NCBI GenBank assembly: GCA_016296655.1
Contig: JAEDIW010000016.1
Coordinates: forward strand, 1 to 47,581
Length of the DNA: 47,581 bases
Direction of reading: 5' to 3'
DNA from: Treponema sp.
GTDB taxonomy: Bacteria > Spirochaetota > Spirochaetia > Treponematales > Treponemataceae
In this document: positions 8,402 to 17,089 of the stretch, piece by piece
How the letters are laid out: the number at the start of each line of letters is the position of its first letter
Position numbering within the stretch: the first letter of the stretch is position 1
Notes under the pieces: model-generated
Databases searched by the model: none
The model's input: the letters and a program-made list of their open reading frames with translations, nothing else
Told to the model about the DNA's origin: nothing
Made by a program: the position numbers and the translations under genes

Positions 8402-9325
8402 ATGGAATGGTTGATAATCAAATCTGAAGAGCAGCAAAAGAAAAATGAACCTGCCATTATAGAAAAAATATTGTCTTCACATGTTGTGCCGTTTACAGCG
8501 ATTGGGTCTGAAGAAATCGAACGTTTTAACACAGATTCGCTTTTGCGTAAACTTTTTAAAAATATAACCCATGTTGCAGTTCTTGATGAAAATTTCGGCA
8601 AGGATTTTCATGGAAACCTGCTTCAGTTTGGTTTTCAATATTTTCTGATAGGTTTTCTTGTTGGGAAAAAAATTCCTTCGTACTGCATTAATTTGATGCA
8701 TCATTTTCAGTCCTCCGATAATTTCAAGAATTTTTTTACGGAAGAAGATCTTGGCAAATATGTAGAAGAAAATTTTCATAAGATTCATGTTGAAGAGCTT
8801 AGCCGCGTTGCAACTGAAGAACTGCTTTCCAAGGGAATTCCTGTTACAGCTGAGTGTTTTGCGCGCAATATTGAAAAAGAAAATCTTGCTATCTGCAAAA
8901 TGCTGCATCTTGCAGGTGTTGACATAAATTCAAGAGATGTTGATGGTACGCCTCTGCTTAATGTTGCCGTCCGCAATGAAAATATAGAAATCGTAAACTG
9001 GCTTTTGGCTCATGGAGCTGACATTGATGCTGTTTCAACTGACCGCGGCTATTCTGCTGTCATGGATGCCGTATGGAAATCTAACGAAGAAATCATAAAG
9101 ATTCTTGTTGAAAACGGTGCAAGCCTGAAATTCATAAGCAAAGAAGGGCAGTCCATTCTTGTTCTTGCTGTCGGCATTGGAAAAGAGTCCATCTGTAAGA
9201 TTCTTGCAAAAAATGGGGCTGACCCTGACATAAAGGATTCTATGGGCATGTCCGCCTATGAATATGCTGTTTTATTTCATAGGGAAGAAATTATAAATGC
9301 TTTAAAACCATTTCACAAAGAATAA
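8402..9325 (+). CDS. ankyrin-repeat protein of unknown role
   Basis: A 307-residue cytoplasmic protein with no signal peptide or membrane helix. Residues 1-155 form a region I do not recognise. From about 160 to 305 there are four or five ankyrin repeats, visible as DGTPLLNVAVRNENIEIVNWLLAHGADID, then a YSAVMDAVWKSNEEIIKILVENGA unit, then a QSILVLAVGIGKESICKILAKNGADPD unit. Such repeats bind other proteins. The gene is transcribed away from the repressor gene and lies 21 bases before murG, whose own promoter sits at its 3' end. No function can be assigned. Confidence 0.85.
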   Translation: MEWLIIKSEEQQKKNEPAIIEKILSSHVVPFTAIGSEEIERFNTDSLLRKLFKNITHVAVLDENFGKDFHGNLLQFGFQYFLIGFLVGKKIPSYCINLMHHFQSSDNFKNFFTEEDLGKYVEENFHKIHVEELSRVATEELLSKGIPVTAECFARNIEKENLAICKMLHLAGVDINSRDVDGTPLLNVAVRNENIEIVNWLLAHGADIDAVSTDRGYSAVMDAVWKSNEEIIKILVENGASLKFISKEGQSILVLAVGIGKESICKILAKNGADPDIKDSMGMSAYEYAVLFHREEIINALKPFHKE

Positions 9326-9340
9326 CAAAGGCATTATAAT
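9312..9340 (+). promoter_or_regulatory. murG promoter, leaderless type
   Basis: TTCACA (9312-9317), a 17-base spacer and TATAAT (9335-9340) are followed by 6 bases and the murG ATG at 9347. No Shine-Dalgarno sequence is present, so transcription should start at or next to the ATG. The -35 box overlaps the end of the ankyrin gene. Confidence 0.75.
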
Positions 9341-9346
9341 GTAGCA

Positions 9347-10504
9347 ATGAAAAAAATTGCTTTTACAGGTGGCGGTACCGGCGGACATATTTATCCGGGT
9401 ATTGCCATTGCGGATGAACTTCGCTTAAAATTTGCCAGAGAAAATCCCGGTGAAGACTTTGAATTGGTCTGGATTGGCAACTGTGCCGGCATGGATAAAT
9501 CTATCGTAGAAAAAAGTATAGGTCCTGACGGAAAACCCTCGGTTGACAGATTTTATGGAATCCCTTCTGGAAAATTCCGCAGAAATTTTGATTTGAAGAA
9601 CTTTATAGACATTTTTAAGATTCTTGCAGGAATTGTGGCTTCTTTCTTTATTTTGCTTAGGCTCAAGCCTCAGCTGCTTTTTTCAAAAGGTGGATTTGTT
9701 TCTGTTCCGCCGTGTCTTTGTGCAAAAATTCTGGGAATTCCTGTTTTTACGCATGAATGTGATTTTACACCCGGTCTTGCAACCAGAATAAACAGCCGTA
9801 GTGCTTCAAAAATCCTTATTTCATATCAGGAAACCAGGCGTTTCTTTTCTGAAAAAAAACAGGACAATCTTGTTCTGACAGGCAATCCTGTGCGCCCTGT
9901 TTTTTATCAGGCTGACAGAGAAAAAGGTTTTGAATTTCTTGGCGTAAAAAAAGAAAATCTGTCAAAACCTGTGCTTATGGTTCTGGGCGGCAGTTCAGGT
10001 TCTACTCAGATAAATAAACTTGTTGCCCAAAATATTGAGTGGCTTACCCGTCATTTTTTTGTAGTTCATCAGACTGGCATGTATCAAGATGCTTCTATCA
10101 GCCTTGAAAATCTTTCTGATGATGTAAAGTCCTGCTACAGACCGTATAAATTCATTTATGAGCAGATGCCTGATGTAATTGCCTGTGCAGACATCGTTTT
10201 GAGCAGGGCTGGGGCTAACTCTTTATGGGAATGTGCCGTACTTAAAAAACCGATGATTTTGATTCCTTTGTGCGGCAGGGCAACACGAGGCGACCAGGTT
10301 GATAATGCTGCCTATTTTCAGCGTAATGGGGCTGCTATCACATTAAATGGTTCTGACGTTGACAGTGATCATTTGAAAGACAGCTTGAAAATCATGGCTC
10401 AGGAGCAGAAACTTCAGGAATGTTCTGCTGCTTGTGGCAAAATTCTGCCTGCTGAAAAGCCTGCGGTAATTATCAGCAATTTGCTGTATAATAGTCTTAT
10501 GTAG
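9347..10504 (+). CDS. murG: UDP-GlcNAc:undecaprenyl-PP-MurNAc-pentapeptide GlcNAc transferase
   Basis: MurG makes lipid II on the inner face of the cytoplasmic membrane, the last cytoplasmic step of peptidoglycan synthesis. At 385 residues the length is close to normal. The N-terminal glycine-rich loop TGGGTGGHIYPGIAIADEL is diagnostic. The second Rossmann domain has GGSSGSTQIN and the donor-binding region ADIVLSRAGANSLWECA. It starts a run of closely spaced plus-strand genes (cvpA, holB, sensor kinase, regulator). The start is fixed by the leaderless promoter just upstream. Confidence 0.95.
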   Translation: MKKIAFTGGGTGGHIYPGIAIADELRLKFARENPGEDFELVWIGNCAGMDKSIVEKSIGPDGKPSVDRFYGIPSGKFRRNFDLKNFIDIFKILAGIVASFFILLRLKPQLLFSKGGFVSVPPCLCAKILGIPVFTHECDFTPGLATRINSRSASKILISYQETRRFFSEKKQDNLVLTGNPVRPVFYQADREKGFEFLGVKKENLSKPVLMVLGGSSGSTQINKLVAQNIEWLTRHFFVVHQTGMYQDASISLENLSDDVKSCYRPYKFIYEQMPDVIACADIVLSRAGANSLWECAVLKKPMILIPLCGRATRGDQVDNAAYFQRNGAAITLNGSDVDSDHLKDSLKIMAQEQKLQECSAACGKILPAEKPAVIISNLLYNSLM

Positions 10505-10532
10505 ATTTTATTGAAATTTTATTGGAGATGCT

Positions 10533-11012
10533 ATGTTTACACCGATTGACATTTTTTTTGTTCTTGTGATTCTTGTTTTTGCCCTTATGGCTCTTGCAAA
10601 AGGATTTGTAAAAGAGCTTTTTGGAAAGGCCTCTGTGATTGTCGGCATTGGAGTTGCCTTTATGTTTTATGAAAGGCTTTCAGTCTATGTGCTTCCCTAC
10701 ATAAAAAATGTTCTGCTGGCAAAAATCCTTTCTTTTTTGGTGATTTTTATCCTTGCATATCTGGTTGTAAAAATCATTCAGCATATTGTTGCAAAGGCTT
10801 TTTCAAGTGAAATCATGCATGGTCTTGACAAGGCTCTTGGTCTGCTGCTCGGCTTTGTCGAGGGACTTACCGTTGTTACTGCAATTATTGTTGTTATGCT
10901 GTCTCAACCATGGATTAACTGCAAGGCAGTTTTGGGTGGCAGTTTTTTCCTGAAAACTCTTGGGAACATTGTCAGCAGCCAGGTTTTATATTTTCAGGGA
11001 TTTTTTGCCTGA
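10533..11012 (+). CDS. cvpA: CvpA-family membrane protein
   Basis: A 159-residue protein with about four membrane helices. It begins FTPIDIFFVLVILVFALMAL and continues KGFVKELFG, the typical CvpA opening (a D-I-hydrophobic helix followed by a G-F-x-K/R-G/E loop). CvpA proteins influence colicin V export and envelope integrity; the molecular role is unclear. TTGGAG precedes the ATG. The stop codon overlaps the holB start (TGATG), so the two are probably translationally coupled. Confidence 0.8.
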   Translation: MFTPIDIFFVLVILVFALMALAKGFVKELFGKASVIVGIGVAFMFYERLSVYVLPYIKNVLLAKILSFLVIFILAYLVVKIIQHIVAKAFSSEIMHGLDKALGLLLGFVEGLTVVTAIIVVMLSQPWINCKAVLGGSFFLKTLGNIVSSQVLYFQGFFA

Positions 11013-12268
11013 TGTTTGATAATATTCTTTTTCAGAATGCAGGTCTTCTGCTTGAAGAGGCTGTAACAAACGGCATTCTGCCGGGAGCGGTTTTATTTTC
11101 CGGCCCTTCATCTTCAGGAAAGCTTTCTGCTGCACTGGAACTTGCACGTGTGCTTTCCTGCAGGGCTGAAAAAAAAGGCGAATGGACTTGCAGCTGTATT
11201 TCTTGCCGTCAGCATAAATCTCTTGCTTCATCTGATGTTCTGCTTGCAGGACACAGGGACTGTTCCTGTGAAATTGCAGCTGCAAAACATGCTTTGTATG
11301 AAGCTGTGAAAGTAAATGCTCCTTATGTTCCTGCCGTTCGCTATCTTTTTATCAGGAGCATCAGAAAATTAACGCTCAGATTCAGTCCTGTTTTGTGGGA
11401 TGGAGATGACAAGCTGTCAAAAATTGCAGGTTTAACTTCTGCAATCAATGAAATGCTGGAAGAAATTGATTTTCCGCGCAGTCTGCCTGAATGGGATGCT
11501 TTGACAAAACTTTGCGATTCTCTTGAAAAAAAGAGTGCTGAACTTGAAAGCGACTATATGTACGAGTCTATTCCAATAATGCAGGTTAGAAATGCATCTG
11601 CATGGGCACATCTGTCCTCTGGCTCTGGCCGAAAGGTTATGATAATTGAAAATGCGGAATGCATGCTCGAAGGTGTCAGAAATGCTTTGCTGAAAATTCT
11701 GGAAGAGCCGCCTGAAAATGTTGTATTTATCCTTACAACGTCAAACAAAAGTGCTGTCATGCCTACAATTCTTTCTCGTGTAAGAATTTACAATTTTGTG
11801 GAACGCACTGGAAAGCAGCAGGCAGAAGTTATTTCCAGAGTTTTTCATGGAGATGCACTTCTTGCACAAGCTTCGGCTTCTGGGCGCATGATTTCCATTG
11901 AACGCTATCTGCAGAACTTTCTGCCTTTTTCTCCTGAGTTTATCAGCCAGAAAGCCGGAGAGTTTATGGCAAAAATTGCCGGCGCAAAAGCTCCTGACAG
12001 TTCTGCTTTTTGCAAGGAGCTTGGAAAATTTGCACTGCGTCCGGTTTTTTCAATTTTTCTGGAACAGTGCCTGCTTTTTACGAAAAAACTTTTGACTTTG
12101 CCTCAGGGAACATTTGCCTGCAGTAAGGTTTCTGCAGCTTTGCGTACTTGCCAGAATAATGTTTTGATTTACAATCAGTCGCCGCAGTCTGCACTGGAGC
12201 AGCTTGTCCGCGAACTTTTAAAAATCAATGCTGAGTTTCAGGGGATTTTTTCATGCATAGGTTTGTAA
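11012..12268 (+). CDS. holB: DNA polymerase III delta' / clamp-loader ATPase-like subunit
   Basis: A 418-residue AAA+ protein of the DnaX/HolB class that would help load the replication sliding clamp. It has a P-loop-like GPSSSGKLSAA (about residues 30-40), a cysteine cluster TCSCISCRQH typical of the clamp-loader zinc module, the MIIENAECM Walker B region, and LLKILEEPPENVVFILTTSN followed by PTILSRV, the sensor/SRC segment. An insertion of roughly 80 residues sits between the zinc module and Walker B, so it is longer than the E. coli protein. It overlaps cvpA by one base and the kinase gene by 16 bases. Confidence 0.82.
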   Translation: MFDNILFQNAGLLLEEAVTNGILPGAVLFSGPSSSGKLSAALELARVLSCRAEKKGEWTCSCISCRQHKSLASSDVLLAGHRDCSCEIAAAKHALYEAVKVNAPYVPAVRYLFIRSIRKLTLRFSPVLWDGDDKLSKIAGLTSAINEMLEEIDFPRSLPEWDALTKLCDSLEKKSAELESDYMYESIPIMQVRNASAWAHLSSGSGRKVMIIENAECMLEGVRNALLKILEEPPENVVFILTTSNKSAVMPTILSRVRIYNFVERTGKQQAEVISRVFHGDALLAQASASGRMISIERYLQNFLPFSPEFISQKAGEFMAKIAGAKAPDSSAFCKELGKFALRPVFSIFLEQCLLFTKKLLTLPQGTFACSKVSAALRTCQNNVLIYNQSPQSALEQLVRELLKINAEFQGIFSCIGL

Positions 12269-13482
12269 AGCGCGTTTCTCAAAAAATTTCAAAATTATCG
12301 CAGCCACAGCTTGAACGGCTATTTAAAATCATAAACGAAGAAAATGAAAATTTTAACAGCGTTTTTGATTCTTTATCGATTGGGCTTGTGATTGTTGACA
12401 AAAAATTCAGAATAATGCAGTGGAATAAGGCTTCGGAGCGCTACCTGCCGTTAAGGATAAGGCCTGAAGATTCTAAGTCTGGGATGCAGCCTTTCTGGGA
12501 ATTGATAGAGGACGAAGAAATCTCTAATTTCATAAAAAAATGCTGCTGTCATGAAATAACGAATGTCTGTGACGAATTTACGCTTGCAACTTCTTCAGGT
12601 TCTGTACGGTTTATAACGGTTTCCCTGGTTCCGCTTGTGCGCCATTTTGATGCGGTAGGAACCGTCATTTCAATTTCTGACAATACAGAAAAACGCAATC
12701 AGGAAGTACTTTTGCACCGCATGGAAAGTCTTGCAAGCCTTACAAATCTTGCAGCAAGCGTTGCACATGAAATAAAAAATCCTTTGGGGGCAATCAGCAT
12801 TCATATTCAGCTGATTCAAAAAGCCCTGAAAAAAGCAAGGGAAAACGGAAACCTGCTTCCAGACAAAAAATTCGTAGAGAATTATCTGGATGTAGTAAAC
12901 GAAGAAATCGGCAATCTGAATAAAATTGTAGTTGACTTTTTGTTTGCTGTCCGTCCCGTTTCTGCAAATCTGGAACTGGTAGACCCGAATAAACTTTTGG
13001 AACGCTTTGCAGAATTTTTTAAGCCGGAATTTGAACAGGACGGAATTGATTTGAATGTGGAACTTTGCACGGATTGTCCCAGACTTTTGGTAGACAGCAA
13101 ACTGTTTCGCGACGTAATTACCAATCTGGTTCAAAATTCAATTGCGGCAATAAAAGAAAAGGTTGACTCACAGGAATTATGCAAAGATAACTATAAGGGA
13201 AAGTTTTCTATCTGTTCAAAAATTAAAGATGACAAGTACATTCTTTTTCTGTCAGATAACGGAATTGGCATGACGGAACAAACTGTTTCGCATATTTTTG
13301 AACCTTACTATACGACCAAACCGAACGGTACAGGACTTGGAATGACTATGGTTTACAAAATTATCAAGGAATTTTCAGGGGAAATTTCAGTAAGTTCAGA
13401 GCGGGGAAAAGGTTCAAGATTTATCATTACTTTGCCTGTGCCACAGACTGATACGCTGCTTTTAGCGAATCAAAAAAGCTGA
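12253..13482 (+). CDS. NtrB/AtoS-like PAS sensor histidine kinase
   Basis: A 409-residue cytoplasmic kinase without membrane helices. Residues ~30-145 form a PAS domain (NSVFDSLSIGLVIVDKKFRIMQW). The HisKA box SVAHEIKNPLGAI places the phosphorylated His at 172. The ATPase domain has the N box DVITNLVQNSIAAI, the G1 box LSDNGIGM and the G2 box TKPNGTGLGM. It should phosphorylate the NtrC-type regulator encoded 101 bases downstream. AGGGG lies before the ATG, inside the holB coding region. The signal is unknown; the lack of membrane segments argues for an internal metabolite or a protein partner. Confidence 0.92.
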   Translation: MHRFVKRVSQKISKLSQPQLERLFKIINEENENFNSVFDSLSIGLVIVDKKFRIMQWNKASERYLPLRIRPEDSKSGMQPFWELIEDEEISNFIKKCCCHEITNVCDEFTLATSSGSVRFITVSLVPLVRHFDAVGTVISISDNTEKRNQEVLLHRMESLASLTNLAASVAHEIKNPLGAISIHIQLIQKALKKARENGNLLPDKKFVENYLDVVNEEIGNLNKIVVDFLFAVRPVSANLELVDPNKLLERFAEFFKPEFEQDGIDLNVELCTDCPRLLVDSKLFRDVITNLVQNSIAAIKEKVDSQELCKDNYKGKFSICSKIKDDKYILFLSDNGIGMTEQTVSHIFEPYYTTKPNGTGLGMTMVYKIIKEFSGEISVSSERGKGSRFIITLPVPQTDTLLLANQKS

Positions 13483-13583
13483 TGCAGTTTGAAACACAGG
13501 TTAGGCAGGAAAGTTCAGAGTAGTGGATGCATGGAAGATAATGCATTGCATGGAATTGCAGGTATGGAAGTGCGGGGGATACA

Positions 13584-14951
13584 ATGAAATTTACAGTTTT
13601 GATTATTGATGACGAAAAAAACATCAGGGAAGGGCTTGCGGCCTCTTTTGAAATGGACGGCTATGATGTCTGCCTTGCCGCTGATGGAAAAGAAGGACTT
13701 TCCATTATTGAAAAAGGCGGCATTGATCTTGTAATTACTGACTTGCGCATGCCTGGCGTTACTGGTGAAGAAGTTTTGCGCCGTGTAACAACTGAAATGC
13801 CGGGAATCCCTGTAATAGTTTTGACAGGGCATGGAAGCATTGATGCTGCTGTAGATGCCATGCGGAACGGCGCCTATGATTTTTTGACAAAGCCGCTGAA
13901 CCTGGATCATTTAAGTCTTATCGTAAAAAAGGCCTTGAAAAACCGTGAACTTTCATTGCAGCACAAACAGCTGCAGGAGGAACTTGAAAGCCGTCATTCT
14001 TTTGACAAAATGATTGGAAAAAGTTCTGAAATGCAGAGAGTTTTTGACTTGGTAAAAAAAGTTGCTCCGTCAAAGGCTTCTGTTTTGATAACAGGCGAAA
14101 GCGGAGTCGGCAAGGAACTTGTTGCAGATGCCATCCACAATCTTTCGCCTCGCAAAAATAATTCTTTTGTAAAAGTCCACTGTGCCGCACTTACAGAAAG
14201 TTTGCTGGAATCTGAACTTTTTGGACATGAAAAAGGGGCATACACTGGTGCTGACAGCCTTGTAAAAGGCCGATTTGAACTGGCACATGGCGGTACGATT
14301 TTTCTGGATGAAATCGGGGAAATAAACCAGACTGTTCAGGTAAAAATCCTGCGAGTTCTGCAGGAAAAAAAGTTTGAACGCGTCGGCGGAAGCCAGACAA
14401 TTGAAGTTGATGTACGCATAGTTGCTGCTACAAACAGGGATCTGGAGGCAGAAGTAAAAGCCGGTCGTTTCCGTGAAGATTTATTTTACCGCCTGAATGT
14501 AATTCATATTCATGTACCGCCGCTAAAAGAACGAAAGGATGACATTCCTCTGCTTATTGCAAGTTTTGTACAGCGGTTTGCAGAAGAAAATGGAAAAAAG
14601 ATAAAGGGAATAGAATCAAAGGCTCGTTCGGCTCTTTACAAATATGACTGGCCTGGAAATATCCGCCAGCTTCAGAACTGCATTGAAAGTGCTGTGGTTA
14701 TGTGCGGTGGGGAAGAAATTACCCTCGATGACCTGCCTCCTTCAATCAGTCAGGCAAGTAGCGAAAGCCAGATCATGATTCCTTCTGGCATTACACTGGC
14801 AGAAGCTGAAAAAATGCTGATTCAGCAGAATCTGGCAGCTTTAAAGGGTAACAAGTCAAAAACTGCCGAAGTTCTTGGAATTGGAAGAAAAACCTTGCAC
14901 AGAAAACTTGCCGACTATGGGCTTGAAGTTTCAGACCTGTCTGAAGAATAA
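13584..14951 (+). CDS. NtrC/AtoC-like sigma54-dependent response regulator
   Basis: A 455-residue regulator in three parts. The receiver domain (1-120) has the acidic pocket at Asp9/Asp10, phospho-acceptor Asp53 and Lys103. The AAA+ domain (about 140-370) has Walker A GESGVGKE (171-178) and the sigma54 contact loop GAYTGA (218-223), where Tyr replaces the usual Phe. A C-terminal Fis-type helix-turn-helix follows (NKSKTAEVLGIGRKTLHRKL). It activates sigma54 promoters when phosphorylated by the kinase encoded upstream. GGGGG precedes the ATG. I did not find a clear -24/-12 promoter in this window, so its targets are probably elsewhere. Confidence 0.95.
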   Translation: MKFTVLIIDDEKNIREGLAASFEMDGYDVCLAADGKEGLSIIEKGGIDLVITDLRMPGVTGEEVLRRVTTEMPGIPVIVLTGHGSIDAAVDAMRNGAYDFLTKPLNLDHLSLIVKKALKNRELSLQHKQLQEELESRHSFDKMIGKSSEMQRVFDLVKKVAPSKASVLITGESGVGKELVADAIHNLSPRKNNSFVKVHCAALTESLLESELFGHEKGAYTGADSLVKGRFELAHGGTIFLDEIGEINQTVQVKILRVLQEKKFERVGGSQTIEVDVRIVAATNRDLEAEVKAGRFREDLFYRLNVIHIHVPPLKERKDDIPLLIASFVQRFAEENGKKIKGIESKARSALYKYDWPGNIRQLQNCIESAVVMCGGEEITLDDLPPSISQASSESQIMIPSGITLAEAEKMLIQQNLAALKGNKSKTAEVLGIGRKTLHRKLADYGLEVSDLSEE

Positions 14952-15049
14952 ACTGCGCTGTAATATATTAAAAATAACTGAAATTTTGAAGAGTGCCTGT
15001 ATTTTATAGCTGGGCATCAGGGACGGTAGAACCCACTGAAAAACAAATT

Positions 15050-15247
15050 ATGTACCAGCAATCAGAAAATTTGGACACGTTTCTTTTATATGTACTGGGC
15101 GAATGGAAAAAACATAATCCTGAGATTAAAGGTAATTCCGACTACGATGCAGAAGCTTTGTTTGTGCAGATTCATAAAAAACAAGCGGATTTGTTCGCAC
15201 CTAACGGTACTCACTCAAAAAAAAAAAGTGAAGGGCGTCAGCTCTAA
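15050..15247 (+). CDS. doubtful small ORF, 65 residues
   Basis: An ATG-started frame encoding a hydrophilic peptide (YQQSENLDTFLLYVLGEW near the start, a Lys-rich KKKSEG near the end). The frame also stays open upstream to a GTG at 14993. No ribosome binding site is convincing, and I recognise no family. It lies just before a fossil gene fragment, so it may itself be debris. Confidence 0.3.
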   Translation: MYQQSENLDTFLLYVLGEWKKHNPEIKGNSDYDAEALFVQIHKKQADLFAPNGTHSKKKSEGRQL

Positions 15248-15267
15248 TCAAATCTGTTTGTTAAAAA

Positions 15268-15351
15268 CGTGCTGAATATGGTAAGGAAACTTTAAAGAAT
15301 CTTTCAGTCCGCCTTACAAAAGATTTTGGAAAAGGATTTTAAGTAACAAAC
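15268..15351 (+). pseudogene. DUF1016 (YhcG-type PD-(D/E)XK nuclease) N-terminal fossil
   Basis: One frame reads RAEYGKETLKNLSVRL then TKDFGKGF, a TAA stop, then VTN. This matches the conserved core of the DUF1016 N-terminal domain, where the text usually runs GKGFSVTNLR; a Ser codon (TCA) has become TAA. Sequence on either side no longer matches. It is a short dead fragment, not a gene. Confidence 0.6.
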
Positions 15352-15411
15352 TGCTGCGAAGGTCGCAAAGCGAGGATCCTGTAACGGAAGCGGAACACAA
15401 AAATGGTATGG

Positions 15412-15445
15412 TGCTGGAGTCCGACACTTGTGACGGAATCCAGCA
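15412..15445. other. hairpin between convergent genes
   Basis: Arms TGCTGGAGTCCG and CGGAATCCAGCA pair over 12 positions with one mismatch around a 10-base loop. It lies just beyond the stop of the minus-strand transporter gene. There is no T-run in either direction, so terminator function is only possible. Confidence 0.45.
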
Positions 15446-15479
15446 GGAGTCATGAAAAAATATTTGTAAAATCTAGAAA

Positions 15480-16727
15480 TCAGCAGACCAGGATAATGAT
15501 TTTTGCGGCTAAAACAACCGCTACCAGAGCAAAAGGGTAGGTTGCTGCATAAGCGGCTGAAACTTCATCAGTTCCTGCAGTTGCAATTAGCGTTCCAAGT
15601 GCTGGAGTTGAAGTCATGCCACCTGTAATCGAACCAAGATTGTTCAAAATGCTCAGCTTGAAAACGTAGCGGGCAATCAGGTAACCGGCAATCATTGGAA
15701 CTGTAGTCATGACAGCACCATAGATAAAATAGGACCATTTGAATTTGTCAATAAAGTTTACGCCTCCTGGAACTCCTGCTCCGATGAGGAACATTACAAG
15801 ACCAAGTTCACGCATAAAGTTCAAGGTTTCTTTTTTTATACGGCAGTCGATTGAACCAATGTGTGCAAAATGTCCAACGATAAGGCCTCCAATCAGACAT
15901 CCGCCTGAATTACCCAAAGAAAAGTTGATTACTGGAACTTTAAATGCTCCGATTACGCAGCCTAAGGCGATTGCTACAAAAAATGGAAAAAATCCGAATG
16001 GTTCCATAGGTGTGAGCTTACCTTTTGGTTCTGGAACTTTGATTGAATTGGCTGCCTGAAAGTTGTCAACTTCTTTCTGCATGTCGATTTTCAGGATTTT
16101 TGGAAGCAGCTGTACAAAAAGTACAACGCCAAGAACTCCGAATGTATAGGCTATTCCGTAGCCGGCTGTTACGTCGGCTTCCAGTGTTGAAACCTGACCT
16201 GCAGCTTTTGCAGCTTCGTCAAAAGCCATGGCAACTTCTTTTCCTGCACTGAATCCAGGTGTTGAAGTAAGCCCGCCTGTCAAAAGACCTACAGCCATTG
16301 ATGAAGAACAGTTCGGATCGATTATGGCAAAAGCAATTGCTGTTACAGCTCCAAGTGCAATGATTATGATTCCCAGAAGAATGTATGCAAGCGTGCTTTT
16401 ATTGAATGAGCGGAAGAATTTCGGGCCGGCAATAAGACCTACGGCTGTTACAAACAGTGCCGTTCCAATACTGGAAACAATTGAAAAATTTCCTTTGATT
16501 TTATCTGACCAGAGGGTGATTGCCTTTACGCCTTCTGCAATCTGAAAGGATGGGACGAAGTTTACGGTAACGCCCCAGATTAATGCAACAAGCAGAACAC
16601 CTGCTGTTCCAAGTTCAATGCCTTTGATTTTTATGCCGCCGACAAGATAGCCTGCTGCAGCGATGGCAAATACTACAAAAATGAACGAAAGTGCTGAAGA
16701 ACAGACTCCTGCAAAATATGCTGTCAT
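15480..16727 (-). CDS. AspT/YidE-family transporter, candidate succinate exporter
   Basis: A 415-residue membrane protein with about ten helices in two homologous halves, each with the family signature: TGGLTSTPGFSAGKEVA in the first and GGMTSTPALGTLIATAG in the second. This is the aspartate:alanine exchanger family (TC 2.A.81), which includes the Corynebacterium succinate exporter SucE. Most members have ~550 residues with a central TrkA-C pair; here only a short hydrophilic linker (about 220-240) joins the halves. It follows the fumarate reductase genes, so succinate export is a reasonable inference. The frame opens upstream, but AGAGG precedes the ATG at 16727. A 362-base gap with repeats separates it from frdA. 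Confidence 0.8.
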   Translation of the reverse strand: MTAYFAGVCSSALSFIFVVFAIAAAGYLVGGIKIKGIELGTAGVLLVALIWGVTVNFVPSFQIAEGVKAITLWSDKIKGNFSIVSSIGTALFVTAVGLIAGPKFFRSFNKSTLAYILLGIIIIALGAVTAIAFAIIDPNCSSSMAVGLLTGGLTSTPGFSAGKEVAMAFDEAAKAAGQVSTLEADVTAGYGIAYTFGVLGVVLFVQLLPKILKIDMQKEVDNFQAANSIKVPEPKGKLTPMEPFGFFPFFVAIALGCVIGAFKVPVINFSLGNSGGCLIGGLIVGHFAHIGSIDCRIKKETLNFMRELGLVMFLIGAGVPGGVNFIDKFKWSYFIYGAVMTTVPMIAGYLIARYVFKLSILNNLGSITGGMTSTPALGTLIATAGTDEVSAAYAATYPFALVAVVLAAKIIILVC

Positions 16728-16758
16728 TTTACTACTACCTCTTATGAAGTCATAAGGA

Positions 16759-16795
16759 AACACTGAATAAATCCTATTGAGAAGTTTTCAGTGTT
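16759..16795. repeat. palindrome family C
   Basis: Perfect 9-bp ends AACACTGAA and TTCAGTGTT flank a 19-base centre. The same ends occur at 19819-19853, and half of it recurs near 30920. It lies just upstream of the transporter gene. Confidence 0.6.
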
Positions 16796-16842
16796 AACCT
16801 TGAATGTAGCAAATTGTACGTAAGACAAGAACTTACGGCAAT

Positions 16843-16892
16843 TTGACGGGATGTGCTGAGTAATCGCTTCAAGTGTTAATCAGCACTTCCCT
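16843..16892. repeat. palindrome family B
   Basis: This is the reverse complement of the copy at 31298-31346, sharing the core TAATCGCTTCAAGTGTTAAT and the TCAGCACTTCCC end. The arms GTGCTGA and TCAGCAC form a stem. Noncoding. Confidence 0.65.
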
Positions 16893-16951
16893 AAATTATG
16901 GTATGCAAGGCTTCTCCTAAAAGTTCAGGTTTGTACAGAATGAAACCTTGC

Positions 16952-16995
16952 AGCTGAACGTTCACCCCGCTAAAAATGATGGAAAACGTTCAGCT
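16952..16995 (-). other. hairpin downstream of frdA
   Basis: Perfect 11-bp arms AGCTGAACGTT and AACGTTCAGCT surround a 22-base loop. It sits about 95 bases past the frdA stop and could limit readthrough into the transporter gene or protect the frdA mRNA end. No T-run. Confidence 0.5.
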
Positions 16996-17005
16996 TAGTC
17001 TTTCA

Positions 17006-17083
17006 GGGGCTGTCATATAAAGCGTAGAGCTTCCGAAGCAAGTTCGAAATGACACTATGGACTATACTGTTAGAAACAGCCCC
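17006..17083. mobile_element. MITE-like element family A, copy 1
   Basis: A 78-bp unit with ends GGGGCTGT and ACAGCCCC. Its right half (AAATGACACTATGGACTATA) matches the other copies at 30792 and 43576. It lies 7 bases beyond the frdA stop. No coding capacity. Confidence 0.7.
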
Positions 17084-17089
17084 ATTCAC

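Larger units (their letters stand above)
14952..15479. other. mostly degraded intergenic stretch
   Basis: This 528-base gap between the regulator and transporter genes, which converge on it, holds one doubtful small ORF, a DUF1016 fossil and a hairpin, all listed separately. I see no RNA gene and no strong terminator after the regulator gene. Confidence 0.6.

Noticed and set aside
15361..15470. A tRNA or small RNA gene
   Set aside because: The hairpin there is isolated, and I could not fold a cloverleaf or find a T-loop or promoter.
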